Origin: Lineolata rhizophorae
Taxonomy: Eukaryota; Ascomycota; Dothideomycetes; Lineolatales; Lineolataceae
NCBI GenBank assembly: GCA_010093515.1
Contig: MU001685.1
Span: 661,851 to 725,850 of the forward strand
Direction: 5' to 3'
Length of the DNA stretch: 64,000 bases
Of this stretch, positions 20,510 through 31,946 are shown piece by piece. Each line of letters opens with the position of its first letter. The stretch's first letter is position 1. The notes beneath the pieces were generated by a model that saw nothing but the letters and a program-made list of their open reading frames with translations, did no database searches and was not told the origin of the DNA. A program made the position numbers and the translations under genes.

Positions 20510-23500
20510 CTTGGGTGATTAAGAATGAATGAATCTAGAAAAGAGATCCAAAGGGTATAGAAGGGCGATATTAAGTAAGAAACGAGTGTATAGACAGTTG
20601 GAGTCTGTTTGTGAGGCAGTTCAAAAGAACGGACGACCAGAGGGTCAGTGGGGCACCAGAGCTTTTTATCGTTTGGGCTGAGGGACGAAGGGAAGAGGGA
20701 AAGCTGGCTGAGCATGACCGCCCTGGTTTATGTAGGCTTTGGAGCCCGAGCTAGGGGGTCGGGGGCATCCCCGGGGGAGCCCAAGGCGGGAAATGAGGAT
20801 CGTGAGTCTGGGGCCACTCCCCAACGCTAGCGGTGGTTGTTCGCGCGGGCACAAGCCTGTCGCAGCGCAGCATGCGCCGGACGCTAACCGGTCGTGGTGG
20901 CGCGCGTGCGCGGTCGCCCTCATTAATGCAGGTCCACCACTGGCGGGCCCACACGGCCTGCGAGCGACCGCGCGCCGCTCGCCCCCCTGACCCCTGGGCC
21001 CCAGCGAATACGAACGGTCGACACGACGATGGCGCCGCGATGCACCGCCGGCAGCTCCAACGCTCCAACGCCCCAGGAACCCAGGAGCCCAGGCGTCAAG
21101 GACGCCCCCCGATCGGTGTCGCGCGGCCACGATCCGCGCCCCCTTCCTTTTGCCCTGTGGTGGTTGGCTCGCCTGACCCAATTTCAATCTCGCCGTGCTA
21201 CTGTATGTGCTGTGCCACGTGCACACTCCATACTCCGTACGTCCAGTTCGTACGTCGCAGTGGGACGTCTTCCCTCAGGCGTGCAAATTGCGCGTGCGCA
21301 GCTTGCGGAAACGAAACGGGCGGGTTGGCTGCTACGCTGCCAATGCTCCAGCTCCACCGGGAGCCCGCGCAAAACGGCGAGGCCGAAACGGACGAGGGAG
21401 GGCCGGGTTCCCGGTCTCAGTGGACGTATAGTGCGGAGTCGCATGAAATGCATCTGACGCTACTCCGTATACGCCTTGCTTCGCCAACCGGTCCTATTAT
21501 TAGGTCCTCTGCAGTGTGTATACTACGTACTTGCTCGCTCGCCAGGGAGGCACCAAGGCAGGAAGGACGCGGTACAGCATACCCAAGACAGGAAGAATGA
21601 GGAAGCACCCGTCGGTATCGTCAGCCCAACAATGCACTAGCCTCGCGAACAACACTCGCAAGCGCCGCATACCGCGCGCCTCGATGCAGCAGGGCGCTGT
21701 GCACGCGACGGGCGCGCAGCACAAAAACGAAAAGTCTGTTACCTCCCAGGGCGACGCCACCGTACGCGCCTTCCCAAGACGGATAGGAGCGTGGCTAGAT
21801 GCTCGTACCCCGGGGCGCAAGGCAGTCGGCCGGTCGTGGCGGAGGTGAGATTCGTTACTTTTGAACCTTGCCGCCGTGAGTCAAGCGTTCTACGCATGTA
21901 CCTTGTGTTCGGGCTCCCCTACGCGAACTGAATGCGAAGAAGCTTAAGTTATGCTTATGTTGCAAGCGGCGCGCTACCTACCGGACAGCAGTAGGTAGGT
22001 ACCTTAGGCATCTTGCCACTGGGTCGACCGCGCTCGAAAGCACGGCGAATCCACCCAAAGCTCCTCGTCTTCACTCGCTTTCCACCGTTCAGCCATCACT
22101 TTCGCCGTCTACGTAGCAAGCAGGATCTCGGACCCACGGCCGCGTACTACGAAGGGAGTCCTGCAGGGCGCACCGACGGCCGGCACTCCCCGATGCTTAG
22201 CCCGCTCGGTCCATTCCGGTCCACCCAATCAGCCGGCGTCGGTAGCGGACCCCCGGGAGCCTTCAACTATTGACTCGCTGCCAAGCCCCCCCGGCCTACC
22301 GCACCATTCGAGTAGCCTGCCCTCCTCGTTCATTTCCCTCCCACACCTCCCCGGCCACCGTCGTGAGCGGCCCCCAGCGCACGGCGGCTTTTTGTTCACG
22401 AGAAACATATTTTGCTCGCGCTCATTAAATGCCCCGCGATTCGGCGTCGTCAGCCTCCTCCTGCGCTCCTGCGGGATCGGTCGCAAGAACGTACCCTGTG
22501 TTATAAACTAGTCGTCACTTCAGGAGTCATTTTGCGCCGAAAGTAAGCACGGCTTTGCCGCCTGTTGTCTTGGAGGTTCCGGACCGCCCGCCCCGCTCGT
22601 TAGCTATGTTTGCGACCGGTCCTACAATATTGGCAAACCATTTGCGTTACCTAATAGGAACAGGCTTGTCCTGTCCTAGACCGATTCGCGCCGGCACACC
22701 TCCGTCGACGTCGTGATGGTGTCCAGCCCATGGCTCCAACGCGTCCACGACGCGAGGTTCCAATAGTTTTCTATGCATCGTCATCATTTGCCTGCAGTGT
22801 GCGACACCCCGATAATATATGTACCTACATACATATGTACATGCCTCGGGTAGCTATCACTGAGCCGGATATCGTTTGCAATACGGCTTCGCGATACACA
22901 TCACTTCGCAAAAGAGACTTTTAGAAGAACCTTCGAGTTCGGATTCCACTGTCGTGCGACAGCGGCTGCAATCTCCGCACTCCTGCCTGAATTCGGTAAT
23001 TAAAGACAGCAATGCCTACTTTTCTCTGCGACTGGATTGGAGGGTTACCATCTTCCCAAGTATACCTGACGTGCCTGGGCCTTGCAATCTGTACCTATTT
23101 ATGTAGCGTATCCTCTGTAGATCACACGACTCGTGCGCGCTGTTGAGCGTCGATCCTCGACCGATCGACTACATATGTAGGACAAGAATTCTCCGACCCC
23201 ATTGCACTACGTACATACTACATACGTGGTATGTACATAAGTGCCAACTTAGCAATTTCCACTTCCACTGTCCTTATAGAACAACCACATAAAGGTAACT
23301 AGTGCCAAGTGTCAGGTGACTACAAGACATCACTCTTCTCTCCTGAATCGTTCGAACCAAATGTGATGCTTTCTCCTTAGGCAGCTAAACTACATAATAT
23401 ATACTACTCATCGCTTACCCGAGCATTGGCGCGGGCGAGACAATCTGCAGTGGCTTTGATATGGCAGACCGCAAGGCTTGTTCTTCGTCCAACCCTCCAG

Positions 23501-23947
23501 TTCAGGTTCACTTGGTGCCATCTACATGTAGTCCTTTGTAGCTGTAGAACCAACCTCATACTGCTAGAAGCCACTCCACAGGGAAGCCGTAGTTCATTTA
23601 GGCGCTCTGATTTCGCTTCTGCGAAGCGTCCGAACTGATATCTAGATATCTCATTCTTTTGATGTCACGGGTTGCGCGCATTCAGCTGGAAGTCCGCTAC
23701 TTGTTCACGACAACGAGCGTTTAATGTAGCAATCCGCTAACATTGACACCTGACCGCCGAGAGTGAATTGTCCCAAAAGTCACCGTAGCTCTTAAGTTGT
23801 ACAGGCGAAGCTAGCTTACCAACAACCACGCGTGGTCTGGCACCACTACTCCAAACAGAAATCCTGAAGAGTTACAACAGCATATGGCGTTCCCCCAAAG
23901 ACGTAAACCTATGGATCATATCAATATATGAGCAGGAAATCTCCACT
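20510..23947. other. Gene-free stretch of 3.4 kb
   Basis: Between the wall-protein start and the LMBR1-type protein stop. The first 1.5 kb is GC-rich with long overlapping open frames on both strands (up to 255 codons, 20833-21600), whose compositions are Arg/Ala/Pro-rich and which carry no motif, signal or intron logic. The second part is AT-richer with many TACATACGTA/GTACATA words (22818-22846; 23168-23236). It may include the long promoter of the wall-protein gene. No repeat copy was recognised. Confidence 0.5.
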
Positions 23948-26095
23948 TCAAAGCCGTATTCTACCCTCCCGTCTCTGTCCGCCACCGAACCACCTTCCCA
24001 ACACATCCCCGCTATCTCCGCTGTTTGAATCACCGCCACCGTCACCCCCCATCCACCTCGGAAGCCAAGTCGGTCGATCAACGGTATCTATAGTGTTTCG
24101 TACCCTATGCGCAAAATCTTCGAAAAAGTTCTCCTCCTCTTCTGGTTCGTCCTCGCCAGGTGCATCCACTAGAGGCCCCGTTTCTGAACGCGGCCTCCCT
24201 CCAACGGTTCGTCCGAAGGAGACAGCTTGACGTCCGGTCCCAGTATCCGTCCGTCGAGCTGCTTCTCCCGCTCCATCTTCCAGACTCCAGTGTCCTCCTC
24301 TCCGGGACTCTCTTCGCACACCCAACGCCGTCCCGTCTAAGCTCCTCTCCTGAATCGCACGTTCGATTAAGCCTCGACCTTCTCTCCACCCGCCAGCCCC
24401 AAATGCATCGCCCTGCCCTCCGTCCTCGTCGTCCTCATCTACAATACTTGACGTCAGGCCTCCACACGACAGCCATCCTCCCAGTCCACGCAATGCTTTC
24501 CACCCTCCCGCGCTCAGCACCATTGGCACAAGGACAAACACAGGAAACCACCGGCTGAAGCCCTCACCCAACGGCGTGAAATCGATCATGCGCCCCAAAA
24601 AATCGTGGAAGACAGTGCGGTCCCAGGCGCCATCGCTCTGCGTGAGCATAGAGCCGACATGGTAGGCCAGCGGGACAGCCAGGCGCGCCGCCAGGGCCGC
24701 GTACCACGCGGCCGACTCAGGGTGCGTGCCGCGGCGTACAAGTGCGCGGCCACGCCATACACGCACGAAAGAGACCGAATACAGAGTGCAGGCGACGGCA
24801 TAGCAAAGCCAGAATGCCGAGACAAACTGCTTAGAAAAATCAAAGGCTTCTGTGCGCGGGGCAAACATGCGAACCGTGAGCGGTATCAAGGCGCCCTGCT
24901 GAACACTGAACGGACGGAGCATCTCAGTTTCGACGAGAAAGACGCTAGCTACCGCGGCTAGGATGGCGACGAAGACAGAAATAGAAGGTAGAATATTTGC
25001 GTGCAAGTAGTATCTGGTTCGAGGGGTGAGCCACGCCTTTGACGCTTTCCGCCACGTTTTAGAGACGTATGATTGCCAGGACAATGGATGCGATCCCTTT
25101 AGAGAAGAGTTGTCAGGGCGCGGCGAGAATTCCAGCCGCTGGGAGCCAGCCGCGTCCAATATCGCCTGTGCCTCCACTGCCATGTCGACCAAGCACTCCC
25201 ACTCATCCGCAAAACGGGCACGCTTATGCTTCGCGCGGTGAAGCCTCCTGGTCAACTCTGCTAGGTACCGCTCGGTGATAACAGCCGGAGCAGTGGTATT
25301 CGTAGTACCCCTGGCCGCAGCGGATGGCGCCTCGTGCACGCCGGCTCCTTCTGCGAGCTCATCAATCCAGTCCTGGAAGTCGAGCGCAGTTCCCCGCTTC
25401 CGCCCGGATAGGACGCGGACCTGGTCCTCGACCTCGGCCAGCTCGTCTTCCGCATCCAACAGCTTCTCGTGAACCCGTGGAGCCCTTGCCTGCGCACGCC
25501 GTAACCTTCCGCTAGTGCTCGCCTGCTTGAACATTTCCCGTGGAAGTGCGACCAGGCCGTGACCCATGAGCGCGATGGCGAGTACTAAACCCCACGCATA
25601 CGCGAGTGCCATCACAAGAGCCTTGAGAGACGCAAACGATACCCCAGAGGTCAAGAACACGTAAACGCCGGCCGCGATGGCAAGTCCTAGCACGATGGCC
25701 TGGTAGCGGAGATTGGCGTTGAGGGCGTACATGAAGCGGGAACGAGGCGAACGATGGCCAGCATCGACGTATTCTCCCACGAGAGGCAGAATGATCCAGG
25801 TCAGAGCGAACGTGAGCCAGTACGTGATCCTCCACGCGACCAGAACGACGCGCGGGGGGAGCCAGATGCCCTTGGGAGATCCGGCAGTGTCATCCTGGGT
25901 GAAGACGGTCGCGAGATCGATGGGAACGAGAAGGATGATGCTGGCCGGCAGCGCGAGGGCGAGAAATACGGGAAGGAGGAGGTAGGCCGGCGTCGGTCGG
26001 AGAGGGAGGTAGTGCCGCAGGAGCAGGAGGACGAAAGCACAGATAGCTAGAAGGGCGGCGACGAAGAAGACGGCAGACCCCGCCGAGGCCGTCAT
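23948..26095 (-). CDS. LMBR1-domain multispanning membrane protein
   Basis: Integral membrane protein of 715 residues, intron-free. The first ATG is 26095 (MTASAGSAVFFVAALLAICA); the frame upstream to 26119 has only a GTG. Hydrophobic segments appear near residues 7-27, 35-58, 82-105, 130-152, 160-185, then after a long soluble part near 365-385, 430-450, 480-500 and 530-550, a pattern of about nine spans as in LMBR1 proteins. The family core is visible as IILLVPIDLATVF, ALTWIILPLVGEYVDAGH and GLVALPREMF. The soluble loop around 200-330 includes a coiled coil (EKLLDAEDELAEVEDQVR). The C-terminus (from about 570) is acidic/Gly-rich and likely cytoplasmic. LMBR1 proteins are known as endosomal, lysosomal or lipocalin receptor-like proteins; the role of the fungal ones is not settled. 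Confidence 0.88.
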   Translation of the reverse strand: MTASAGSAVFFVAALLAICAFVLLLLRHYLPLRPTPAYLLLPVFLALALPASIILLVPIDLATVFTQDDTAGSPKGIWLPPRVVLVAWRITYWLTFALTWIILPLVGEYVDAGHRSPRSRFMYALNANLRYQAIVLGLAIAAGVYVFLTSGVSFASLKALVMALAYAWGLVLAIALMGHGLVALPREMFKQASTSGRLRRAQARAPRVHEKLLDAEDELAEVEDQVRVLSGRKRGTALDFQDWIDELAEGAGVHEAPSAAARGTTNTTAPAVITERYLAELTRRLHRAKHKRARFADEWECLVDMAVEAQAILDAAGSQRLEFSPRPDNSSLKGSHPLSWQSYVSKTWRKASKAWLTPRTRYYLHANILPSISVFVAILAAVASVFLVETEMLRPFSVQQGALIPLTVRMFAPRTEAFDFSKQFVSAFWLCYAVACTLYSVSFVRVWRGRALVRRGTHPESAAWYAALAARLAVPLAYHVGSMLTQSDGAWDRTVFHDFLGRMIDFTPLGEGFSRWFPVFVLVPMVLSAGGWKALRGLGGWLSCGGLTSSIVDEDDEDGGQGDAFGAGGWREGRGLIERAIQERSLDGTALGVRRESRRGGHWSLEDGAGEAARRTDTGTGRQAVSFGRTVGGRPRSETGPLVDAPGEDEPEEEENFFEDFAHRVRNTIDTVDRPTWLPRWMGGDGGGDSNSGDSGDVLGRWFGGGQRREGRIRL

Positions 26096-26762
26096 GGCGT
26101 GCGATTTGAAAACGAGCACTCGATAGTAGCGTCAAGGAAGCAGCGGCGACGTCTCCATTGCAGAGCGTAACAGCGAGGCTGGCGGCGCAGTTTCACGGGT
26201 CCCTAATCACCCGCGGCGCAATGCGGTGGAAGTCGACGGACGGGATACGAGCTTCACTCCGGCGGATGGGACTGGATGGCGGGCACGCTTGGCCTCGTCG
26301 GGCTAGTAGCCGGCGATTTGCCAACACCGCCGCCGAGCGGCCTGCAGCCCCGGCCCCCAAGAGCTACCCGATTGCATCATCCCGTTCTCTTCCACAGCCC
26401 GCAGGCCGTATGTATTCGACGGCCCTCAGGCACTGCCCTCTTTGCTTTATCCATTAACGGCAAGGCTGATAGCATAAACACTTCCTGGTAAGCACGTTAC
26501 TATGGCCTAATCGCCATCACACATATACCTGGATGCGACGGGCTCCCCACACGGACTATTACAGCACTACTACCCATTGCCCACTATATATATACACGCG
26601 CATCCGGACTCTCGTCGCTACTATTCACCGTTCTCAAGATCCACCCAACGCTATCCCGCCAACTAACTGCCTATCGTCCACAGGTAGAAGGTCCACCCTC
26701 CCTCGTTGCCCACCATTTCCTTCATACGCCGCTTCTTTAGTTTCGGCCCAAGCCCGGCGACC
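26096..26762. promoter_or_regulatory. Divergent promoter region, LMBR1-type gene / glutaredoxin
   Basis: About 0.67 kb between divergent start codons. A TATATATATAC tract at 26584-26595 lies about 170 bp before the glutaredoxin ATG. Pyrimidine-rich DNA follows to the ATG, consistent with a fungal 5' leader. Confidence 0.4.
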
Positions 26763-27178
26763 ATGTCCGCGGCAAAAGCTAAGGCCCAAAGCATCATTGA
26801 TGAGAACGCCGTCGGTATGTCCCTGCGATCCAAACTTGACAAAGGGAAACTGAAGTTGCTTGCAGCGGTGTTCAGCAAGTCGTGGTGCCCTTACTGCCGT
26901 GCAGCCAAGGCGCTGCTGACCCAAATGGGCGCCAAGTTCTACGATATGGAGCTCGACCAAGTCGGTATGCATTCTCTAGCTTCAATTTCCCTGTCACTAT
27001 TGATGTCTGACTTGTTTCAGACGACGGTGCGGCGATCCAGGACGCCCTTGCCGAGCTCACATCGCAGCGGAGCGTCCCTAACATCTTCATTGGACAGAAG
27101 CACATTGGCGGAAACTCCGACCTTCAGGCTAAGAAGGCCGAACTGCCACAGCTTTTAAAGGAGGCGGGTGCTATCTAG
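26763..27178 (+). CDS. Dithiol glutaredoxin (CPYC)
   Basis: Glutathione-dependent thiol-disulfide oxidoreductase, 102 residues. Exons 26763-26814, 26866-26964 and 27021-27178 (309 bases). Active site is Cys25-Pro-Tyr-Cys28 in VFSKSWCPYCRAAK. The glutathione-binding cis-proline motif is SVPNIFIG, and KHIGGNSDLQAKK is the late GSH-binding loop. The start is ATG 26763 (MSAAKAKAQ); the frame remains open upstream to 26688 with only a TTG, and that 5' extension would read LPTISFIRRFFSFGP, like a presequence, but has no ATG. Intron 1 is 51 bp, in frame and without a stop; if retained it would insert 17 residues right before the active-site strand. Cytosolic class I glutaredoxin is the best call. 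It is the last ordinary gene before the transposon island. Confidence 0.93.
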
Positions 27179-27410
27179 ACGGCGGGCTTTGAAGTAGGAG
27201 TGGAGGCGTTCGCGATTTCACTTTTAGAGCACGCCGCGGGACATTGGTCAAGATGCTATAGTTTTACATAGGTAGTACCACAATTGTCTGCACTGCCCAG
27301 CGTGTGCGACTGCAACCCGGAGGTTGACATAATCCGGGTATTCGGATTCCCTGTTTAGCCACATACGTTCTATAGCTAGAAATCCCAAACATGGTGATCC
27401 CTTCTGGTTA
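27179..27410. other. Glutaredoxin 3' flank, left edge of transposon island
   Basis: No gene. Base composition begins to fall towards AT here, and the first TA-flanked element starts at its right end. Confidence 0.4.
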
Positions 27411-27707
27411 TGGTCCACAATCGGGCGGAGTTGACCCCATTGGAGTTCAGGTCGGGCTTCCTATTTAAGTTTAGCGAATATCTTTAGGGTAGGGTTGAGG
27501 GATTGTATAATAAGGGTTCTAAAACCCTAATATGGTCAAGTCCTTTAAAAAAAATTAAAAAAGTAAAATACGGCGATATTATATTATACTACCAAAAAAG
27601 CTCAGAAGTAGTAATTTTGATGACTAATAAAACCCTCACCCTAATGGAAATCTAAATTCCGATCTAATAGACCCCACCCTAACCCCATACCACCCCGTTG
27701 TAAACTA
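27411..27707. mobile_element. Non-autonomous TA-flanked element, copy 1 (MITE-like, GGGGTGG family)
   Basis: About 297 bp flanked by TA on both sides (27409-27410 and 27708-27709). The ends are imperfect inverted repeats: left TGGTCCACAATCGGGCGG, right (read inward) TAGTTTACAACGGGGTGG. The interior is AT-rich and non-coding, with the sequence GACCCCACCCTAACCCC next to the right end. Other copies or fragments in the island are at 27772, 33801, 34830, 38556 and 39239. TA duplication and short TIRs suggest mobilisation by a Tc1/mariner-pogo type transposase; no transposase is encoded. Confidence 0.7.
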
Positions 27708-27771
27708 TACCCAGAACCAACTCAGGTTACCGTACCCTATGACGAGCGCCAAAAAAATATTGATTATCCTA

Positions 27772-28020
27772 TCGTTCACAATGGGGTGAGATTTGGGACC
27801 CTAGACCCCCTAAAATTGTGATTTCCCTGGGGTGGGTTTCTTTATCTAGGTAACTACTAGACTATCTTGGAAAACCTACCCCAAAACCCTATGGGGTGGC
27901 ATCGACCGCATTGGGGTTTGAGTCGAGTTCCCCCTTCAGGTTTCGTGTAATTCCATTGGGGTGGGGTAGGGTGAGAGAAGCTTTTTTGAAAACCCCAGTG
28001 GGGTGGAATACTCGTGCCAC
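27772..28020. mobile_element. TA-flanked GGGGTGG element, copy 2 (right end unclear)
   Basis: Starts after TA with TCGTTCACAATGGGGTGA, matching the terminal repeat of copy 1, and continues with the family's CTTCAGGTTTCGTGTAATTC and ATTGGGGTGGGGTAGGG blocks. The right terminal repeat could not be placed, so the end is approximate. Confidence 0.5.
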
Positions 28021-28201
28021 CCACCCCTTTACTTCAGCCCTCACGGACCCCCTTGGCCCGGTCGCTCCAGGTAAAGAGGTGCTGGACATACCAAACACAA
28101 AATTATCATGATACTACCACTTTGAAGCTTAATTCTCTACCGACGCTATGCAAGAATCTTATAAATCTGTTAAACGTCGCATAGGGGAAGCTGTTGAATA
28201 G

Positions 28202-28551
28202 TGTAGTAAAGCAGGGCGGCGCCACCCCTAGCACCCCTTTTTGGCAGTTTCTTTCCCCCGGTTGCACGTGATTTCTTTTCTTTTAAGTATGTTAGGTTTT
28301 TCTCCCCTAACACACATTCATTCACTCACTCAACACACTCAATTCAAGTTGCCTTTGGCCCGTACACACACACACCCCCCAAAAGCTCTTTTGTTTGCTT
28401 TTCTTTGGTTTTTCTTTCCCCCTTACCCAAAAGTTAGTTAGTAAACAAAGGTGCCTCCTTAAACTCGAATACACGATGCCGTGAAGCAGTAAAGTCGTGT
28501 TGTGTCTCTTCTTTTGTTTTTTGGTGTTGGTTCCAGGTAAAGTGCTCTACA
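28202..28551 (+). mobile_element. TG...CA repeat, copy A (solo-LTR or MITE-like, 350 bp)
   Basis: Bounded by TGTAG at the left and CTACA at the right and flanked by the 4-bp direct repeat ATAG (28198-28201, 28552-28555). The family ends are imperfect inverted repeats of consensus TGTAGYAGRGTAGRGC. Shared internal blocks: GGGCGGCGCCA near the left end, CACGTGATTTCTTTTCTTTT, AAGTTAGTTAGTAAACAA and AGGTAAAGTGCTCTAC at the right end. No open frame. TG...CA ends with a short target duplication suit a solo LTR or a terminal-repeat miniature; the internal TIR also allows a MITE. Treated as a fossil. Confidence 0.7.
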
Positions 28552-28555
28552 ATAG

Positions 28556-30041
28556 CACATGAAGAGGGTTTAATCCGTGGTTATATTGAGCGCCTTGATC
28601 GTCCCGGCTTTCCTACTACTCATAATCTACTCTTTAGTGCTGCCTCTTTAATAATGCGATCTAGAGTGCCCCCTCGCTAGTTAACATTAGGTGAAGAGAT
28701 TCTTTAAGGGACATTCTAAATTCAAGCTACGGAAATAGAGGGCCCTTGTATGCGATCACAAGGATATAGAATCGTTGAGCAGAAACCCAGAATCGTGGCG
28801 AGAATAGGCTTGCTATCAAGGTAAAATCCCTCCGACCATGACCAATATCAAACTGGCCTCAAGATCCTCCACTACGCCGAATATGTTCCATGGAGAGCCG
28901 CAGCTCTGTTAGATATGGCTTTACAGAAACTCGGACTACCGAATGAGACTGTAACCTGCCGGAAGATCCACACGGCATTGTAACACATAGCAGGAGATTG
29001 CCAATTATAGTACGCTTCGTTCCAGTATATAGAGAGGCGGAAATGTCCCATTCCATCTAAAGACAAATCGATCTTTCTTCACAGTGAGGATTCGTTCTGC
29101 GACATGATTTATTTATTTATTTATTTTTACCGTTCCACTCTCACCCCACTACTCAGGCACCTTACTTTCTAAAATTGATCAACAATGGCCGCCTCGCAGA
29201 CCATCAGCACCATTAACCACGCGAAGCCAACAACGTATCCTAGGCAGCGTAGGCGATGATACCAATAGTATTACGTAAAGCAACAGGTAGCCGATCGATA
29301 CTTTGACCGATAGATATCAATACTTATTGATTAGCTAATCAATAGTCATCGACTACCCCGCTTAACTATAGAAAATTCTTAGTTCTATAGTATTAGTTGT
29401 TAGTATATATAGTTACCAGCTAGTAGTATTGTACTAAGATACGATACTATGCTAGTAGAGGATAGTCGCGCTGTATATATAGATAAATATACGAAGTAAT
29501 TAATATTATTGCTAGAACTATTATTATCTTATACGCCCTTGCAAGCTGATGCTTATAAGGAGCCTCTATCTGTTCTGTTTACCCTGTACAGGCGAAGCCA
29601 TCTGGGGAAGAAAACCTATTTTACTTTGTCTTCCTTATTCCTTTCTAGTACTATCGAGGTCTGCTGTTAAGGGGTAGTAGTACCCCTAGCTGGCTTGCGC
29701 TCCCTCCCTCCTCCTATAGAGTAGCTTGTCCGCTAGTTAGAACTACTAGAGGCTAGTATTCCTAATTAGCTACTTAGTAGCCCTCGCCGCCTATCCTAGG
29801 TCTATAAGTATTACCTTATAGTCTATTTCTCCTCTCGAATCCCTAATTTACCTCCTATTTACGCCAATGCCCTATAGTATATAATTATATACCTAGGTAT
29901 ATAGTTTTCTCCCCCGTACTAATATTAGGAATTATAGTACTTTAGCCTTTACTAGGAAGGACGCTAGGCTATCCTCCCTATCCTCGCCTAGATTAGTATT
30001 ACGCCTTCCGCCTTAGTTATTTATAGGTAGTTACGGTATAA
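28556..30041. repeat. AT-rich decayed repeat DNA between copies A and B
   Basis: No gene. From about 29260 the DNA is very rich in TA steps (CTATAGTATTAGTTG, GTATATATAGTTACC), the product expected when RIP turns CpA into TpA. A TTTA microsatellite lies at about 29108-29130. The words GATAGATATCAATACTTATT near 29310 resemble inverted text near 30840, so both may belong to one decayed element; its class is not recognisable. Confidence 0.5.
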
Positions 30042-30045
30042 GTAG

Positions 30046-30309
30046 TGTAGCAGGGTAGAGCACTTTACCTAGGACCAACACCTAAAGAACAGAGGAAGCA
30101 TCACGTCTTCACTACTTCACGACATCATGCGTTCGAGTTTTAGAGAAGCACTGTTGCTTGCTAGCCAACTTTTGGTAATAAGAAGAGAAAAGACAAGAAA
30201 GGGGTAGGGAAAAACCCAACCTACTTAAAAGGAAAAGAAGTCACGTGCAACTGGGAAAAAAGGCTGCCAAAAAGGGGTGTTAGGGGAGGCGCCGCCCTAC
30301 TCTACTACA
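30046..30309 (-). mobile_element. TG...CA repeat, copy B (reverse orientation, 264 bp)
   Basis: Same family as copy A, inverted. It starts TGTAGCAGGGTAGAGCAC and ends GGGCGCCGCC-like then CTACTCTACTACA, flanked by GTAG on both sides (30042-30045, 30310-30313). Shorter than the ~350 bp copies. Its own target duplication shows that A and B inserted separately and are not the two ends of one element. Fossil. Confidence 0.7.
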
Positions 30310-30313
30310 GTAG

Positions 30314-31946
30314 CTCCTTAATTGCATCCTAGTGTGCCTTAGTAGTATACTTTTACTAGGTTTCACTCTACTCCTAGAGTACTGCTTGGTCTATCTACTT
30401 CCCTAGTGCCTGTCCTTGTTGATCCTATTACTGGTTTTATCTCTATTTTAACCACTATTTTACCTGCTCTATTCTCTTTTCCGCTGGGGTCTACTTTTGT
30501 TTTGGTCTTCTTCTGCGGAGTAGGGAGCCTCGAAGCTGTTCCCTAGCCGTATCTAGCTCCTGTGTAATCCCAATATCTTGTAGGTGTTTACGGTATCTGG
30601 CTTGTAGCGTATTGCTAGAACTAGCATACCCTAGTCTGTAACTAGCCAACTTGGCTAAAATACTATCAGTACTTTGGTACAATGCTGCTAGCTAGGAACT
30701 ATATATATACTTAACCCCAAATTTTCGCACGAAAAAAATAGCAAAATAATTTTTGAAGTATAAATAGCATATATTATACGCTGAGATGGTAGAGTATTAA
30801 ATGTTGCGGAGCCGGAAGTATTGATAATAAAACCGATAGATACCGATAGCTCGCTATCAATACTATCATCGACCACTCTGATCCTAGGTGCAAGGTGCAA
30901 TGAGGGTGGCAGCACGGCAAACAATGATCTGGAATGCATCAATCCGAGCTGTGCTGGGACTCCAAACTGCTCCTAGTGAGTTATCCACTTATTTCACCTT
31001 TTCCACTCTTTATTGGTTGTCGTTCGGGTTTGATACTGACTGCTACCTAATACTGTAGAGTGCAATCATGACTCAAGGCGATAGCAACCGCCGACGAGGA
31101 TGGGGCAAGGATGAACAAGGGAATTGTCACGATTATGTGCAGCTCCGTCGGTGGGATTTATTCAGAACACTTGTATCGTTAGCGTTCTCTGCGGCACAAT
31201 TTTGGGTCCATCTACTATATAGCATTGTCCAACGGTGCCCATCAGAGGCCGGCAAAGGTAGGGAGATTTGTGGGGTAAAGAATCATGTTGTCGTCTGTTA
31301 TATTGCGAGCATTTAGAATGGTGCCCTTGGGGCTGATATAAGAACAGATAAATAAAAGGCGATTTTGCTTTTTTTTTTCTCTCGCACGGATCAAGGCAAG
31401 AAAACAACAACAACAACAACCTATCTAATCAAGATTATAGTGCAGAACTGGCATTCCCAAAGACCCAGCGCGACGTATGTACGTTCGGTGAACACCGGCG
31501 GATTCCTAGACTCAATATAAGAGCCGACGATAGGTTGTGCATTGAAGGTTTCCGGTCCGGCCACTTTCTAATAGTTGATAGTACGACCACCACCCGAGGG
31601 CTGAATCTACCAAAGCTTAGCTGTAATCGGACTGCTCTTGTTTTAGATTAAGTGCCAGGCATGCAATAGAGGATCAGCCGACCGGTACTTGACTATTCCT
31701 GTTCCCAGTGCCAACCTGTTCACCAAACAGATAGATTCCAGTCTCGAGCAACTTTGGGTGGAATTTTCAGGAATAACCTTGGACAGCAATCCCCGCAGGA
31801 AGGCTCATACGAGCTTAATCATAGAACCGGTGCTTTATGAGCGGTTTAAGAATGTCTTTAGCAACCAGTGTCGGCTTGTTGGCTTGATTCTTCTCGTCGA
31901 GAGCGTGTGCAAGGCTACTGTTGAGTTTGTATTCAGGATAGTCATA
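30314..31946. repeat. AT-rich decayed region left of pogo element 1
   Basis: No supported gene. A 63-codon minus-strand frame (30491-30682) is Gln/Arg/Leu-rich and could be the tail of a decayed transposase, but has no motif. AT content is high to about 30900 and falls afterwards; 31060-31940 looks like ordinary unique DNA with only short motif-less frames. Confidence 0.4.

Noticed and set aside
20833-21600. 255-codon open frame on plus strand
   Set aside because: Overlaps other frames on both strands, low-complexity, no domain; typical of GC-rich intergenic DNA.
26706-26762. Mitochondrial presequence on the glutaredoxin from an upstream start
   Set aside because: The upstream codon is TTG and a stop lies just before; no ATG supports it. 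Worth noting only because yeast Grx2 has two starts.
28202-30309. Copies A and B as the terminal repeats of one large element
   Set aside because: Each copy has its own 4-bp duplication with different sequence (ATAG, GTAG), and they are inverted, so they are separate insertions.
30491-30682. Tail of a transposase on the minus strand
   Set aside because: Too short and without a catalytic or DNA-binding motif.
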